NCBI RefSeq assembly: GCF_003264935.1
Contig: NZ_QLOE01000009.1
Coordinates: 1 to 56,221 of the forward strand
Length of the DNA stretch: 56,221 nt
Direction of reading: 5' to 3'
Origin: Methanothermobacter tenebrarum
GTDB taxonomy: Archaea > Methanobacteriota > Methanobacteria > Methanobacteriales > DSM-23052
A program made the translations under genes and the position numbers. Positions 18,408-28,106 of this stretch are shown one piece after another (within the stretch, counting starts at the first letter, position 1; each line of letters starts with the position of its first letter). Under the pieces are notes generated by a model that was not told the origin of the DNA, ran no database searches, and saw only the letters and a program-made list of their open reading frames with translations.

Positions 18408-19568
18408 ATGGCAATTAAAAAAATAGCAGAGGACGTTTACGCCCTTCAAAGCTTCGACTGGGATAGGAGGACCTTCGATAGCATATTAGAAACTCCTAAG
18501 GGTACAACATATAATTCTTTTTTGATAAAAGACGAGAAGAACATCCTAATAGATTCGACGGAACCCTCAATGGCAGGGGAACTATTAGAGGATCTTGAAT
18601 CCTTAGACGTTCAAATAGATTATATAATATCACAACATGCAGAGCAAGATCACTCAGGTGCAATACCCGCCCTATTAAGAGAATACCCCAATGCCAAGAT
18701 CCTGGGGACAAAGGCATGCAAAGAACTCCTAGAAAACCTACTAGGAATCCCAGCTGATAAAATCCAGAGTATAGAAGATGGACAAACATTATCGGCCGGC
18801 CACCACCAACTAAATTTTATAGTAACTCCATGGGTTCACTGGCCAGACACCATGGTAACATATCTCTTACCAGAGGCTATACTATTCTCCTGCGACTTTT
18901 TTGCATCACACTTTGCAACAACTAAGACAATATCAAGGTTAGAGGACATCCAAGAGGAGGCTAAAAGATACTATGCACATATAATGATGCCATTTTCCCA
19001 GATGGTGCAAGGAAACCTCGAAAAACTCAGAGACCTTGAAATAAAAATGATAGCACCATCACACGGCCCTATCATAGAAAAACCAGAAATCATACTAGGC
19101 CTTTATGAGGGATGGTCATCCCAGAGAGCAAATAAGGTGGTTATAGCCTATATTTCAATGCATGGAAGCACGGAACTCATGGTCAAACACATTGCAAGGA
19201 TGCTAATGGACTTGGATGTTGAAATCAGAGTATTAAACCTTGCAAATACTAATACAGGGGAGCTTATAATGGAACTTGTCGATTCAAAGGCCATGATCAT
19301 AGCATCCCCCACAGTATTAACTAGGCCGCATCCACGTATAGCCTCAATATTATACCTTGTTAACATGCTCAAACCACCAATAAAATACGTTGCATTGATA
19401 GGATCCTATGGTTGGGGCACCCTCATCGAAAAAGAAACCAGGAACTTACTCGGGACCATCAATGTTGAATTCTTGGAGCCTGTACTCATAAAGGGCAAAC
19501 CAGGCAAAGAAGATTTTGAAAAGTTAGACGAACTTGCACATGAAATTAAAGAAAAAATAGGGAGATGA
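18408..19568 (+). CDS. fprA: Coenzyme F420H2 oxidase (flavodiiron protein FprA)
   Basis: 386 aa. N-terminal beta-lactamase-like domain with diiron ligands in 'SQHAEQDHSGAIP' (HxExDH), 'TPWVHWPD', 'SCDFFASH' and 'PSHGPI'. C-terminal flavodoxin domain starts at 'VVIAYISMHGSTELMVKH' (FMN phosphate loop). It reduces O2 to water with F420H2. The ATG at 18408 follows the rubredoxin stop by one base; an upstream in-frame extension inside rubredoxin is rejected. Same operon as ferritin. Confidence 0.93.
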   Translation: MAIKKIAEDVYALQSFDWDRRTFDSILETPKGTTYNSFLIKDEKNILIDSTEPSMAGELLEDLESLDVQIDYIISQHAEQDHSGAIPALLREYPNAKILGTKACKELLENLLGIPADKIQSIEDGQTLSAGHHQLNFIVTPWVHWPDTMVTYLLPEAILFSCDFFASHFATTKTISRLEDIQEEAKRYYAHIMMPFSQMVQGNLEKLRDLEIKMIAPSHGPIIEKPEIILGLYEGWSSQRANKVVIAYISMHGSTELMVKHIARMLMDLDVEIRVLNLANTNTGELIMELVDSKAMIIASPTVLTRPHPRIASILYLVNMLKPPIKYVALIGSYGWGTLIEKETRNLLGTINVEFLEPVLIKGKPGKEDFEKLDELAHEIKEKIGR

Positions 19569-19574
19569 TGAAAA

Positions 19575-20090
19575 ATGATAAGTGAAAGGATGGAAGAAGC
19601 CTTGAACCGGCAATTGAATGCAGAATTATATTCAGCCTACCTGTATCTTTCGATGGCTGCATATTATGAGGCTTCTGACTTGCCAGGATTCGCTAATTGG
19701 ATGCGAGTCCAAGCACAAGAGGAATTAACCCATGCCATGAAGTTCTTCGATTATATAGTCCAAAGTGATGGCCGAGTAATCCTCGAAACGATCGAAAAAC
19801 CCCCTGAGGAATGGGAATCCCCATTAGATGTTAGTAAACATGTACTAGAGCATGAAAGGAAGGTCACAGGACTAATAAATGATCTCGTGGATTTGGCTTT
19901 GGAGGAGAAAGATCACGCCACCTACAATTTCCTCCAATGGTTCGTCGCGGAACAAGTTGAAGAAGAGAACTCAGCAAAGGAACTCCTCAGGAAGGTTAAA
20001 CTAGCATCCGAATCACCAGCGGGCCTCCTAATGGTAGATAACGAGCTCGCTGGGAGAGTATTTAACCCACCAACAGATAAGGAGGGATAA
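19575..20090 (+). CDS. ftn: Ferritin (iron storage, FtnA-like)
   Basis: 171 aa four-helix bundle. Ferroxidase ligands are visible in '[19 protein letters not shown]', '[16 protein letters not shown]' and '[17 protein letters not shown]'. It oxidises and stores iron, limiting Fenton chemistry together with the neighbouring peroxide- and superoxide-removing enzymes. The gene starts six bases after fprA and ends three bases before the peroxiredoxin gene. Confidence 0.93.
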   Translation: MISERMEEALNRQLNAELYSAYLYLSMAAYYEASDLPGFANWMRVQAQEELTHAMKFFDYIVQSDGRVILETIEKPPEEWESPLDVSKHVLEHERKVTGLINDLVDLALEEKDHATYNFLQWFVAEQVEEENSAKELLRKVKLASESPAGLLMVDNELAGRVFNPPTDKEG

Positions 20091-20093
20091 GAT

Positions 20094-20741
20094 ATGGAAG
20101 ATGAAAAGGAGGGAATGCCCCTTATAGGGGATAAATTCCCGGAAATGGAAGTGCAAACAACACATGGGATGATGAAACTCCCAACAGAATACAAGGGAAA
20201 ATGGTTCATACTATTCAGCCACCCAGCAGATTTCACACCAGTCTGCACAACAGAATTTGTAGCATTCCAGAAAAGATACCCAAAATTCAGGGAACTAAAC
20301 TGTGAACTAATAGGATTAAGCGTAGACCAAGTATTCTCACACCTAAAATGGACAGAATGGATAAAAGAAAACCTAGAAGTAGAAATCGAATTTCCCATAA
20401 TCGCAGACACAGGAAAAGTAGCTGACACACTCGGCCTAATACACCCAGCAAGACCAACCAACACAGTAAGGGCAGTTTTCATCATAGACCCGGAGAGTAT
20501 AATAAGGGCCATACTCTATTATCCCCAGGAGCTTGGACGTAACATGGATGAGATACTCCGCATGATAAAAGGTTTCAGGACAATCGATAAAGAAGGCGTC
20601 GCCCTACCAGCTAACTGGCCCAATAACGAGATAGTTGACGATGGTGTTATCATACCACCGCCAACAGACGTGAAAACAGCAAAAGAAAGAAAGGGTAAGG
20701 AGAACTGTTATGATTGGTGGCTTTGCTACAAAAAAATCTAA
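20094..20741 (+). CDS. Peroxiredoxin (Prx6-type, archaeal AhpC-like)
   Basis: 215 aa. '[14 protein letters not shown]' holds the peroxidatic Cys in the PxxxTxxC motif. The long C-terminal arm with '[10 protein letters not shown]' is typical of archaeal Prx6-type enzymes. A further Cys pair occurs near the end ('[11 protein letters not shown]'), possible resolving residues. It reduces hydrogen peroxide and organic peroxides. Part of the fprA-ferritin-Prx-SOD run. Confidence 0.93.
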   Translation: MEDEKEGMPLIGDKFPEMEVQTTHGMMKLPTEYKGKWFILFSHPADFTPVCTTEFVAFQKRYPKFRELNCELIGLSVDQVFSHLKWTEWIKENLEVEIEFPIIADTGKVADTLGLIHPARPTNTVRAVFIIDPESIIRAILYYPQELGRNMDEILRMIKGFRTIDKEGVALPANWPNNEIVDDGVIIPPPTDVKTAKERKGKENCYDWWLCYKKI

Positions 20742-20757
20742 GTGGAGGTGATAATTT

Positions 20758-21363
20758 ATGGAAAAAAAGTTTTATGAACTGCCAAGTTTACCCTACAGTT
20801 ATGATGCCCTTGAACCTTATATTTCAGAGGAACAGTTAACTATACATCATCAGAAACATCATCAAGCTTATGTAGATGGTGCCAACAACTTACTCAGGAG
20901 ATTGGATGAAGCCCGCGAATCAAATGCTAGCATAGACTATAAAGCCACTGCAAAGGAATTATCATTCCACGTCGGCGGCTTCTTACTACACAGGTTCTTC
21001 TGGGAGAACATGGGCCCTGCAGACGAGAACGGAGGAGAACCCACAGGCAAAATCAAAGATCATATAGAAAAAGACTTCGGAACATTTGAAAGGTTCAAAG
21101 AGGAATTTTCACAGACTGCTATAGGCACTGAGGGTTCTGGTTGGGCTATGCTAACATATTGCCCACTCACTGATCGTCTGCTCATAGTCCAAGTCGAGAA
21201 GCACAATGTTAACCTAATACCACAATGTAAGGTTTTACTCGTATTGGATGTGTGGGAACACGCCTACTACCTCGACTATAAGAACCTGCGCCCAGACTAT
21301 GTTGAAGCCTTCTGGAACATCATAAACTGGGATGAAGTGAACAATAGAATCGAAAACCTCTAA
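20758..21363 (+). CDS. sod: Superoxide dismutase (Fe type)
   Basis: 201 aa. Metal ligands in '[17 protein letters not shown]', '[12 protein letters not shown]', '[16 protein letters not shown]' (DxWEHAYY signature). The protein has the length of a standard Fe/Mn SOD; iron is presumed for anaerobic archaea. Start ATG is preceded by GTGGAGGTGAT, a near-ideal ribosome binding site. Notably the same neighbourhood also codes for a superoxide reductase. Confidence 0.95.
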   Translation: MEKKFYELPSLPYSYDALEPYISEEQLTIHHQKHHQAYVDGANNLLRRLDEARESNASIDYKATAKELSFHVGGFLLHRFFWENMGPADENGGEPTGKIKDHIEKDFGTFERFKEEFSQTAIGTEGSGWAMLTYCPLTDRLLIVQVEKHNVNLIPQCKVLLVLDVWEHAYYLDYKNLRPDYVEAFWNIINWDEVNNRIENL

Positions 21364-21444
21364 AGGACCTCTTATTTAATTTTTTTGGAAATGATGGGAA
21401 GTATATTAGGTGGGTTCCACAACAATTTTTTCAAGTTTATGTGA

Positions 21445-21484
21445 ATTATATACAAATATACTTTATTTTAATAAGTTTTATATG
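21445..21484 (+). promoter_or_regulatory. Promoter region of the corrinoid methyltransferase operon
   Basis: Two TATA-like elements precede the corrinoid protein gene: ATTATATAC near 21445-21453 and TTTATATG near 21476-21483. The first would give a leader of about 30 bases; the second would place the start only a few bases before the ATG at 21509. The 145-base gap after SOD is strongly AT-rich, supporting an independent transcription unit. Confidence 0.4.
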
Positions 21485-21508
21485 CATAGATAAAGAGAAG
21501 AGATTAAC

Positions 21509-22141
21509 ATGACAAGCGAAGATTTTATAAAAGCTCTTGTAGGGCTAGACGAGGAAAAAGCACTAGAACTTGCAAGAGAAAGGATTGAAAAAGGGGATGA
21601 TCCCCTCAAAATCCTAGAGGATATGAGAAAAGCGGCGGACAAGATAGGGAAAAAATTCGAGGACGGAGAATATTTTGTCTCGGATCTTATACTGACTGGA
21701 GAAATATTCAATGAGATCATGGAGATGCTTAAACCTCTAATCAAGAAAAAAAAGGTTAAAAGGAAAGGTAAAGTTGTTGCCGGTACTGTGGAAGGGGACA
21801 TCCACGACATAGGTAAAAATATAGTCATAGCTCTGCTAGAAGCTGAAGGCTTCGAAGTCATCGACATAGGAGTGGACCAACCACCCGAAGCCTTCATCGA
21901 AGCAATCAAGAAACACAAACCCGACATAGTCTCCCTAAGCGGCTTGCTCACAGAAGCGATAGAGTCAATGAAAAATACCATAGACGCGATAAAAGAGGCC
22001 GGATTAAGAGACAAGGTGAAAATAATAGTCGGTGGCGGGAGGACCAACGAAGAAGTGAAAGAATACACCGAAGCAGATGAATGGGCAGACGACGCCGCCA
22101 CAGGAGTGAAGAAGATGAAAAAATTAATAGGAGCGGATTAA
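21509..22141 (+). CDS. Corrinoid (methyl-carrier) protein, MtaC/MtbC/MtoC-like
   Basis: 210 aa. Residues ~1-85 form the helical methionine-synthase-type cap domain. Residues ~88-205 form the B12-binding Rossmann domain with the cobalt-ligating motif GDIHDIGKN (DxHxxG, His99), then 'SLSGLLTEAI' and 'VGGGRTNEE'. It carries a methyl group on cobalt between methyltransferases. First gene of a four-gene cluster, with a three-base gap to the URO-D-family methyltransferase. No RNA-type B12 element is seen upstream. Confidence 0.93.
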   Translation: MTSEDFIKALVGLDEEKALELARERIEKGDDPLKILEDMRKAADKIGKKFEDGEYFVSDLILTGEIFNEIMEMLKPLIKKKKVKRKGKVVAGTVEGDIHDIGKNIVIALLEAEGFEVIDIGVDQPPEAFIEAIKKHKPDIVSLSGLLTEAIESMKNTIDAIKEAGLRDKVKIIVGGGRTNEEVKEYTEADEWADDAATGVKKMKKLIGAD

Positions 22142-22144
22142 AAG

Positions 22145-23407
22145 ATGGACATGGAAGAATTAAGGAAAGAAAAACTGGAAAGACTAGAAAGTGCCCTGAC
22201 ATGTAAAGAACCTGACAGAGTCCCCATACTAGTATTCAATGACGTCTTCTGCGGAAAATATTCAGGATACACTGCCCAGGAAATCTATTTCGACTATGAA
22301 AAATGGAAAGACGCCACCCTAAACGTGGCCAAAAACTTCAACTTCGATTACATATTCACACTCAACGGACTCGAAGGAATGTTCCTATTCGCAAGCTTCA
22401 TCGAAAAAGCCCCAGAAGTCGCAGCCAACATGAGATTCGTGACAGGCCCATACCACCAAATACTAGAAGACACATATACAAGATGGCCAGGAATAGAACT
22501 CAAAGAAGATGTCCACCCACAATTCATTGGAAAAGAAATAATGAAAAAGGAGGAATATGACAAGTTCATAGAGGCGCCCATAAAATTTATGCATGAAGTA
22601 GCCTTGCCAAGGATCTGCAAAAACCTTGCCAATCCAGGCTCCATGGAATATAATACAACACTCACGAGATTGGGGGCGGAGGCTACCAATTATGGCAACG
22701 CCACACTACAACTTATAATGGAATTGAAAAATATAGGATATCCATTCTTCCCGATGGCCCATTCATATGCGCCACTCGATTTCCTAGGCGACTTTTTAAG
22801 GGACATAAAGAACGTCATACTCGACCTCTACAGAGACCCCGAGACAGTGAAAGGGGCTATTGAAGCCATAACATCCCACATGATCAAAACTGGGACGATC
22901 TCAGGGACCATCCCACCCGAAGTGAAAGAAATGTTCGGAACTGAAATAGTTTGGTGCTTCTATCCCCTACACCTCACCGAGTACCTCAAACCCGAACTTT
23001 ACAATGAATACTATTGGCCATCCCTCCTCAAGGTATTCAAAGAGACCATAAAAGCGGGGCTTTTACCATTCGTGCTCTTTGAGGGAAGCCACGACACCCA
23101 CCTCGAAACATTGCAGAGCATCCCAAAGCATAGCATAGCTGGAATGTTCGAAAAAACAGATCCTAGGAAGGTCAAGGAGGTCATAGGAGATAGAATGTGC
23201 ATCATGTATGGACCCCCAAACTCTCTCCTTATAGGCAGCACACCCGAAAAAGTCCATGATTGGACACGGGAACTCCTAGTTGACATGAAAGATGATGGGG
23301 GATTCATACTCTTCCCAGGAGTTGACGCTGCTGGAATAGCTAAAGATGCCAGGCCAGAGAATATAAAGGCCATGATAGATGCAGTGGAAAAATATGGAAA
23401 ATACTAG
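22145..23407 (+). CDS. URO-D-family corrinoid methyltransferase (candidate substrate demethylase)
   Basis: 420 aa, uroporphyrinogen-decarboxylase-like TIM barrel as in MtaA/MtbA/CmuA and O-demethylase methyltransferases. The MtaA zinc set (HxC plus a late Cys) is not visible: at the first site the sequence is 'LFEGSHDTHLE' (Glu313, His316, His319), and in the late 'GGFILFPGVD' block a Val replaces the usual Cys. 'PENIKAM' is the usual end block. This fits the branch that demethylates a substrate onto the corrinoid protein rather than the coenzyme-M-methylating branch. Substrate unknown; an aryl methyl ether is one possibility. RBS and 3-base spacing show co-expression with the corrinoid protein. 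Confidence 0.85.
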   Translation: MDMEELRKEKLERLESALTCKEPDRVPILVFNDVFCGKYSGYTAQEIYFDYEKWKDATLNVAKNFNFDYIFTLNGLEGMFLFASFIEKAPEVAANMRFVTGPYHQILEDTYTRWPGIELKEDVHPQFIGKEIMKKEEYDKFIEAPIKFMHEVALPRICKNLANPGSMEYNTTLTRLGAEATNYGNATLQLIMELKNIGYPFFPMAHSYAPLDFLGDFLRDIKNVILDLYRDPETVKGAIEAITSHMIKTGTISGTIPPEVKEMFGTEIVWCFYPLHLTEYLKPELYNEYYWPSLLKVFKETIKAGLLPFVLFEGSHDTHLETLQSIPKHSIAGMFEKTDPRKVKEVIGDRMCIMYGPPNSLLIGSTPEKVHDWTRELLVDMKDDGGFILFPGVDAAGIAKDARPENIKAMIDAVEKYGKY

Positions 23408-23429
23408 AGCAAGGGGGAGAATCTTCAAA

Positions 23430-24302
23430 ATGTTCAAATTTGGAGACCAGAAAACCTTGAAAGTAGGTGGCGTGGAAATTGGCGGCGAACCAGGGAAGAA
23501 GAGCACGGTCCTGATAGGATCCATATTCTATAGTGGACATAACATAGTTGAAGATGAAAGGCGCGGAGTCTTTGACAAGGAAGCCGCAGAGGACCTGATA
23601 AGGAAACAGGAAGAATTAAGTGATAAGAGTGGGAATCCTTGTTTAATCGATGTTATAGGGATGAGCGAGGAAGCCATTAAAAGGTACATCGATTTCGTGG
23701 CTGAAGCGACAGACACTCCATTCCTCATAGATTCCGCGGTGCCAAGTATAAAAATCGCGGCAATGAACTATGTTGAAGAAATTGGACTTGAAGATAAAGT
23801 TGTATATAATTCTATATCACCAGAGTCAAAGGACGAGGAGATAAAGGCACTGGCAGATAGTAAAATCGAGGCAGCGATCCCCCTTCTTTACACACCCAAC
23901 GTAACCAGCGCAAATGCAAGGATAGGCTCATTTAATAAGATATTACCAAGATTGGAGGAAGCAGGGATAACTAAGCCATTAATTGACACATTTGTAATGG
24001 ACGTGCCGAGTTTGCCGGCCGCGGCCAAAGCTGCCATAGAAATAAAAAAAGAATATGGACTACCATGTGGTTCAGCCGCGCATAATGCTATAGCAAGTTG
24101 GAAGGGACTAAAAAACATACTATGGAAAGAAGCCAAAAAGCCAGCAACATTAATAGCAGATATTATGCAGATAATCCTGGGTTCAGATTTCATCCTCTAC
24201 GGACCCATTGAGGACGCTGAACTCGTTTTCCCAGGCACATTCATCGTGGACACAGCATATCGATACTTTTCGAGGATGAAAGACGAGCTCATAAAATTAT
24301 AG
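23430..24302 (+). CDS. MtrH-family methyltransferase (methylcobamide:pterin)
   Basis: 290 aa. Similar to MtrH, the subunit of the methyl-H4MPT:CoM methyltransferase that handles the pterin methyl group: 'FKFGDQKTLKVGGVEIGGEPGKKSTVLIGSIFY' region at the N-terminus, 'PFLIDSAVPSIK', 'LPCGSAAHNAI' and a C-terminal 'DFILYGPIEDAELVFP'. As a stand-alone protein beside a corrinoid protein it likely moves the methyl group between cobalt and tetrahydromethanopterin. The upstream in-frame extension to 23379 overlaps the previous gene; ATG at 23430 with AAGGGGGAG is preferred. Confidence 0.88.
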   Translation: MFKFGDQKTLKVGGVEIGGEPGKKSTVLIGSIFYSGHNIVEDERRGVFDKEAAEDLIRKQEELSDKSGNPCLIDVIGMSEEAIKRYIDFVAEATDTPFLIDSAVPSIKIAAMNYVEEIGLEDKVVYNSISPESKDEEIKALADSKIEAAIPLLYTPNVTSANARIGSFNKILPRLEEAGITKPLIDTFVMDVPSLPAAAKAAIEIKKEYGLPCGSAAHNAIASWKGLKNILWKEAKKPATLIADIMQIILGSDFILYGPIEDAELVFPGTFIVDTAYRYFSRMKDELIKL

Positions 24303-24305
24303 AAA

Positions 24306-26075
24306 ATGACAGTCAAATTAACATTCGAACCACTGGGACGGGAAACAGAAACTCCCCCAAATTTTATTCTTGAAATAGCAAGGGATGCTAACATCACCAT
24401 CCGCTCTGATTGTGGCGGTAAAGGACTTTGCGGCAAATGTAAAATAATCATCACTAGTATAAATGGAAAAGTAAGTGAAGTTAACAAAATTGAAAGGGAA
24501 CATTTAACCTTAAATGAAATAGAAGAAGGTTACAGGCTCGCATGCCAAGCCAAGGCGATTAATGGGGAGATCACAGTCTTCATACCCCCAGAGAGTAGGA
24601 TAGAGACTAGAAAAGTCGCAGAGACCATACTCGAAACAGATGTCGAACTTAATCCCCCAATAAAAAAAATACATTTAAAACTAAAAAAGCCAACCTTAAA
24701 GGATGCGACACCAGATTTTGAAAGGTTAAAATCCCCACTTGGAAGAATTGAAACATCACTCAACATCCTGAAAAGGATCCCAAAATTTTTGAGAGACGCT
24801 AACTGGGATGTAACAGCCACCCTATCATATAATAGGTTGATAGAAATTGAAAAAGGGGACACAACAGACAGATCATATGGCCTAGCAGTAGATATTGGCT
24901 CCTCCAAGATAATATGCCGGTTAATCGATCTCGTGACTGGTGAAGAATTGGCTGAAGACTATTCTGAAAACCCCCAGGTAGCCTATGGAGAAGACATCAT
25001 ATCAAGGATAAGTTACGCATCAAAAAGTGATGAAAACTTGAGAAGATTGCAAAAAATGGTCATAGACGCGATAAATAAGATAGTGGACAAGCTTTGTGAA
25101 AAGACAGGGATAAAAGACCATGAAATCTACGAAGCAATGATCGTCGGCAATTCAGTAATGCACCACCTTTTCTTCGGCATATATCCAAGATATCTTGGAA
25201 GATCCCCCTTCGTCCCGGCTATAAAGGACATGATAAATTGTCAAGCAAGAGAACTTGGAATTAAAATAAACCCAGAAGGCCGCATTAACTCATTACCACT
25301 TATCGCAGGATTTATCGGTGCAGACGCGTTAGCAGACATCCTAGTCACGCAAATGCATGAAAAAGATGAAACAAACATGCTAATAGATATTGGGACGAAC
25401 ACAGAGATCCTCCTAGGAGATAAAGATAAGATCCTCGCCTGCTCCTCGCCGTCAGGCCCGGCATTTGAGGGTGCGCACATAAAACATGGGATGAAGGCCG
25501 TTAACGGGGCGATAGAGAAGATATGGTTCAGTAAAGGCGTGAAGTATGAGACAATAGGTAAAGAAAAGCCAAAGGGAATATGTGGAAGCGCCCTAATAGA
25601 CCTAGTAGCCGAACTTTATAGAAATGGCATAATTAACAAAAGAGGAAGATTCACAAAGGGAAAGCACGAGTTCATCATTGCAAACACAGATGAAAGAGGG
25701 ACAAAAGAGGATATAACAGTCAATGAAAAGGACATAGACAACCTCCTAGTCGCAAAGGGGGCTATAAGATCAGCATGGACTATTTTAATGAAAAAGCTAG
25801 GAATTGAAGAGGAAGAGATCTCAAAAGTGTATGTGGCCGGTTCATTCGGAAGATACATAGACGTTGAAAATGCTAAAATCATCGGACTCCTACCAGATAT
25901 ACCAACAGACCAAATAATATTCGCAGGAGACATAGCAATTGCAGGAGCATCCATAACACTGAAATCGATTCAAAAAAGGATAGAATCTCGTGAAATACCC
26001 AAATTAATAGATTATATCGAACTTTCAGCCGAAAAAGATTTCAATAGAATCTTTGCAAGGTCAATCCAATTATAG
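24306..26075 (+). CDS. RACo-type ATP-dependent reductive activator of the corrinoid protein
   Basis: 589 aa. The N-terminal plant-type [2Fe-2S] domain has Cys36, Cys42, Cys45 and Cys80 ('SDCGGKGLCGKCK', 'LAC'). A linker follows, then from about residue 195 an ASKHA ATPase (DUF4445): 'YGLAVDIGSSKI', 'NMLIDIGTNTEI', 'KVYVAGSFGRY', 'GDIAIAGA'. Such proteins reduce inactive Co(II) to Co(I) on the corrinoid protein, using ATP. Three-base gap to the MtrH-family gene, so it completes the cluster. It is followed by a 108-base gap. Confidence 0.93.
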   Translation: MTVKLTFEPLGRETETPPNFILEIARDANITIRSDCGGKGLCGKCKIIITSINGKVSEVNKIEREHLTLNEIEEGYRLACQAKAINGEITVFIPPESRIETRKVAETILETDVELNPPIKKIHLKLKKPTLKDATPDFERLKSPLGRIETSLNILKRIPKFLRDANWDVTATLSYNRLIEIEKGDTTDRSYGLAVDIGSSKIICRLIDLVTGEELAEDYSENPQVAYGEDIISRISYASKSDENLRRLQKMVIDAINKIVDKLCEKTGIKDHEIYEAMIVGNSVMHHLFFGIYPRYLGRSPFVPAIKDMINCQARELGIKINPEGRINSLPLIAGFIGADALADILVTQMHEKDETNMLIDIGTNTEILLGDKDKILACSSPSGPAFEGAHIKHGMKAVNGAIEKIWFSKGVKYETIGKEKPKGICGSALIDLVAELYRNGIINKRGRFTKGKHEFIIANTDERGTKEDITVNEKDIDNLLVAKGAIRSAWTILMKKLGIEEEEISKVYVAGSFGRYIDVENAKIIGLLPDIPTDQIIFAGDIAIAGASITLKSIQKRIESREIPKLIDYIELSAEKDFNRIFARSIQL

Positions 26076-26183
26076 GCTTCGCCTTAAACCCTCCCCCCAT
26101 CCTAGGCTAAATAAATATTTTTTAATAAAATGATTTTCTCATATCCATAAGGAGAAGATTCTAATAGGAAAGGGATAATCTAG

Positions 26184-27479
26184 ATGATCTGGAACGAAGA
26201 GATGGAATGCATTTCAAGAGACGATCTAAAAGAATTACAACTCAAAAGATTACAGGAGACTATAAAAAGAGTATATGAAAACGTACCCTACTATAAAAAG
26301 AAGCTCGAAGAAAATAACATCTACCCCGAGGACATTGAAAGCCTAGAGGATATAAAAAGGCTTCCTTACACGACAAAAGAAGATCTCAGGAGAGTATACC
26401 CCTTCGGCATGTTCGCAGTCCCTAAAAAGGAGATAATAGAAGTACACACATCCTCAGGGACAACAGGCAAACCAGTAGTTTCAAGTTACACAAAAGAGGA
26501 CATCGAAATATGGGGCGAAGTAATGGCAAGGGGCCTTACAATGATGGGAGTCACAGAAGACGATATAATACAAAATACGCACGGATACGGCCTATTCACC
26601 GGGGGCTTTGGAGTACACTACGGAGCCCAGAGGATAGGGGCCACAGTAATCCCTATTTCAACCGGCCAGACAAGGAGACAAATCGAGATCATGAAGGACT
26701 TTGGGACCACAGTCATGATATTCACACCATCCTATGGATTATACCTTTCAGAGGTTGCGGAAGAAGAAGGCTACAATCCAAGGGAATTTCAACTAAAGGC
26801 TATAGGATTCGGAGCCGAAATGTGGACAGAGGAAATGCGAAGAGAACTTGAAAAGCGTTTCAACGCACCCGCCTTCAACATTTATGGTCTCACAGAAATC
26901 ATCGGCCCAGGTGTTGCCATGGAATGCCCAGAAAAAGACGGTTTACACATTTTCGAAGATCATTTTTATCCTGAGATCATAAATAGTAAAGGGGAACCAT
27001 TACCACCTGGAAAGCGGGGTGAACTCGTCATAACGACCCTTACAAGGGTTGGGATGCCAATTATCAGATTCCGCACAAAGGATATCACCTCAATAAATTA
27101 TACTGAATGCGGTTGTGGGAGAACCCTAGCAAGGATTTCGAGGATAACAGGGCGCGCCGATGACATGCTAAAAGTAAGGGGGGTTTCAGTATTCCCATCA
27201 CAGATAGAAAAGGCCCTACTTAAAATTGACGGACTACAACCCCATTACCAGATCATCGTAACCCGGCCCCATCTCATGGATGAAATGGAAGTTAAAGTTG
27301 AAACTTCAGCGGAGGTCTTCTCAGATGATATAGGAGAAATGATGAAACTACAGAAGAAAATTGAAGAGTATATACAAGATGAGATAGGATTGAGGGTTAA
27401 AGTAACCCTTGTAGAACCCAAAACCTTGCCAAGAAGTGAAGGAAAGGCTGTTAGAGTTATAGATAAAAGAAAATTCTGA
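26184..27479 (+). CDS. paaK: Phenylacetate-CoA ligase-like aryl-CoA ligase (PaaK family)
   Basis: 431 aa, adenylate-forming enzyme. '[13 protein letters not shown]' is the ATP-binding P-loop-like motif. '[18 protein letters not shown]' and 'GELVITTL' are family blocks. '[23 protein letters not shown]' is the hinge and C-terminal domain. It ligates an aryl acid to CoA; in methanogens these enzymes activate aryl acids for amino-acid synthesis through 2-oxoacid oxidoreductases. An AT-rich promoter stretch lies near 26110-26135, so it is probably separate from the corrinoid cluster. The ACT-domain gene follows after 10 bases. Confidence 0.9.
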   Translation: MIWNEEMECISRDDLKELQLKRLQETIKRVYENVPYYKKKLEENNIYPEDIESLEDIKRLPYTTKEDLRRVYPFGMFAVPKKEIIEVHTSSGTTGKPVVSSYTKEDIEIWGEVMARGLTMMGVTEDDIIQNTHGYGLFTGGFGVHYGAQRIGATVIPISTGQTRRQIEIMKDFGTTVMIFTPSYGLYLSEVAEEEGYNPREFQLKAIGFGAEMWTEEMRRELEKRFNAPAFNIYGLTEIIGPGVAMECPEKDGLHIFEDHFYPEIINSKGEPLPPGKRGELVITTLTRVGMPIIRFRTKDITSINYTECGCGRTLARISRITGRADDMLKVRGVSVFPSQIEKALLKIDGLQPHYQIIVTRPHLMDEMEVKVETSAEVFSDDIGEMMKLQKKIEEYIQDEIGLRVKVTLVEPKTLPRSEGKAVRVIDKRKF

Positions 27480-27489
27480 GGTATATAAT

Positions 27490-27921
27490 ATGAAGATCAA
27501 ACAAATCTCAATATTCCTAGAAAACAAGAAAGGAAGACTCTGGAAAGCCCTCAACACTTTAAAAAATGCGAGTATAAACATTAGAGCATTATACTTAGCT
27601 GATACTTCAGAATTTGGTATACTGAGGCTCATAGTCCCGGAACCGGAAAAAGCGAAGAAGATTCTTGAAGAAAACGATTTCGCGGTTAAAACGAACGAAG
27701 TAATAGCAGTGGAATTAGAGGACAAACCAGGAGGCCTCGCATCCATCTTAAAAATACTTAAAGATTCTCAGATAAACCTAGAATACATATACGCTTTTGT
27801 ACATGAAAAAAAAGACAAAGCCATACTTTTTTTAAAAGCTGACGACATAGACAAGACGATAAGAGCATTACAGGATGGTGGGGCGACAATATTAACACCT
27901 GAAGAAGTTTATGAACTCTGA
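27490..27921 (+). CDS. Tandem ACT-domain protein
   Basis: 143 aa made of two ACT domains: '[20 protein letters not shown]' begins the first and '[19 protein letters not shown]' the second. ACT domains bind amino acids and give allosteric control. The constant pairing with an aryl-CoA ligase suggests it senses an aromatic amino acid and controls that enzyme or its pathway. No catalytic or DNA-binding domain is present. Confidence 0.9.
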   Translation: MKIKQISIFLENKKGRLWKALNTLKNASINIRALYLADTSEFGILRLIVPEPEKAKKILEENDFAVKTNEVIAVELEDKPGGLASILKILKDSQINLEYIYAFVHEKKDKAILFLKADDIDKTIRALQDGGATILTPEEVYEL

Positions 27922-28106
27922 CTTTGGGTGGAGGATCCTAAAAACACCATTGTAGGTGGAACACCCCCACATACTCTTTGAATGTTTTGGATCCCTCCAA
28001 TCTAATAATTATTTTATGGAATGAGGAAATCCCCCCAAAAAACATTGGGAGCCTCCCCTCCAAGAGCTTGTTCAACATCCTTTTTTGGTTGGACTTTCTA
28101 TAAGTT
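27922..28106. other. Convergent intergenic gap with short G/C dyads
   Basis: No gene seen. Contains GTGG...CCAC-like pairs near 27950-27972 and GGGAGCCTCCC at 28047-28057 next to C-runs. It separates the ACT gene from the oppositely oriented glmS, so it may hold both terminators. Confidence 0.35.

Noticed and set aside
21364-21508. Possible cobalamin riboswitch before the corrinoid operon
   Set aside because: The gap is only 145 AT-rich bases with no B12-box-like segment, too short for the element.
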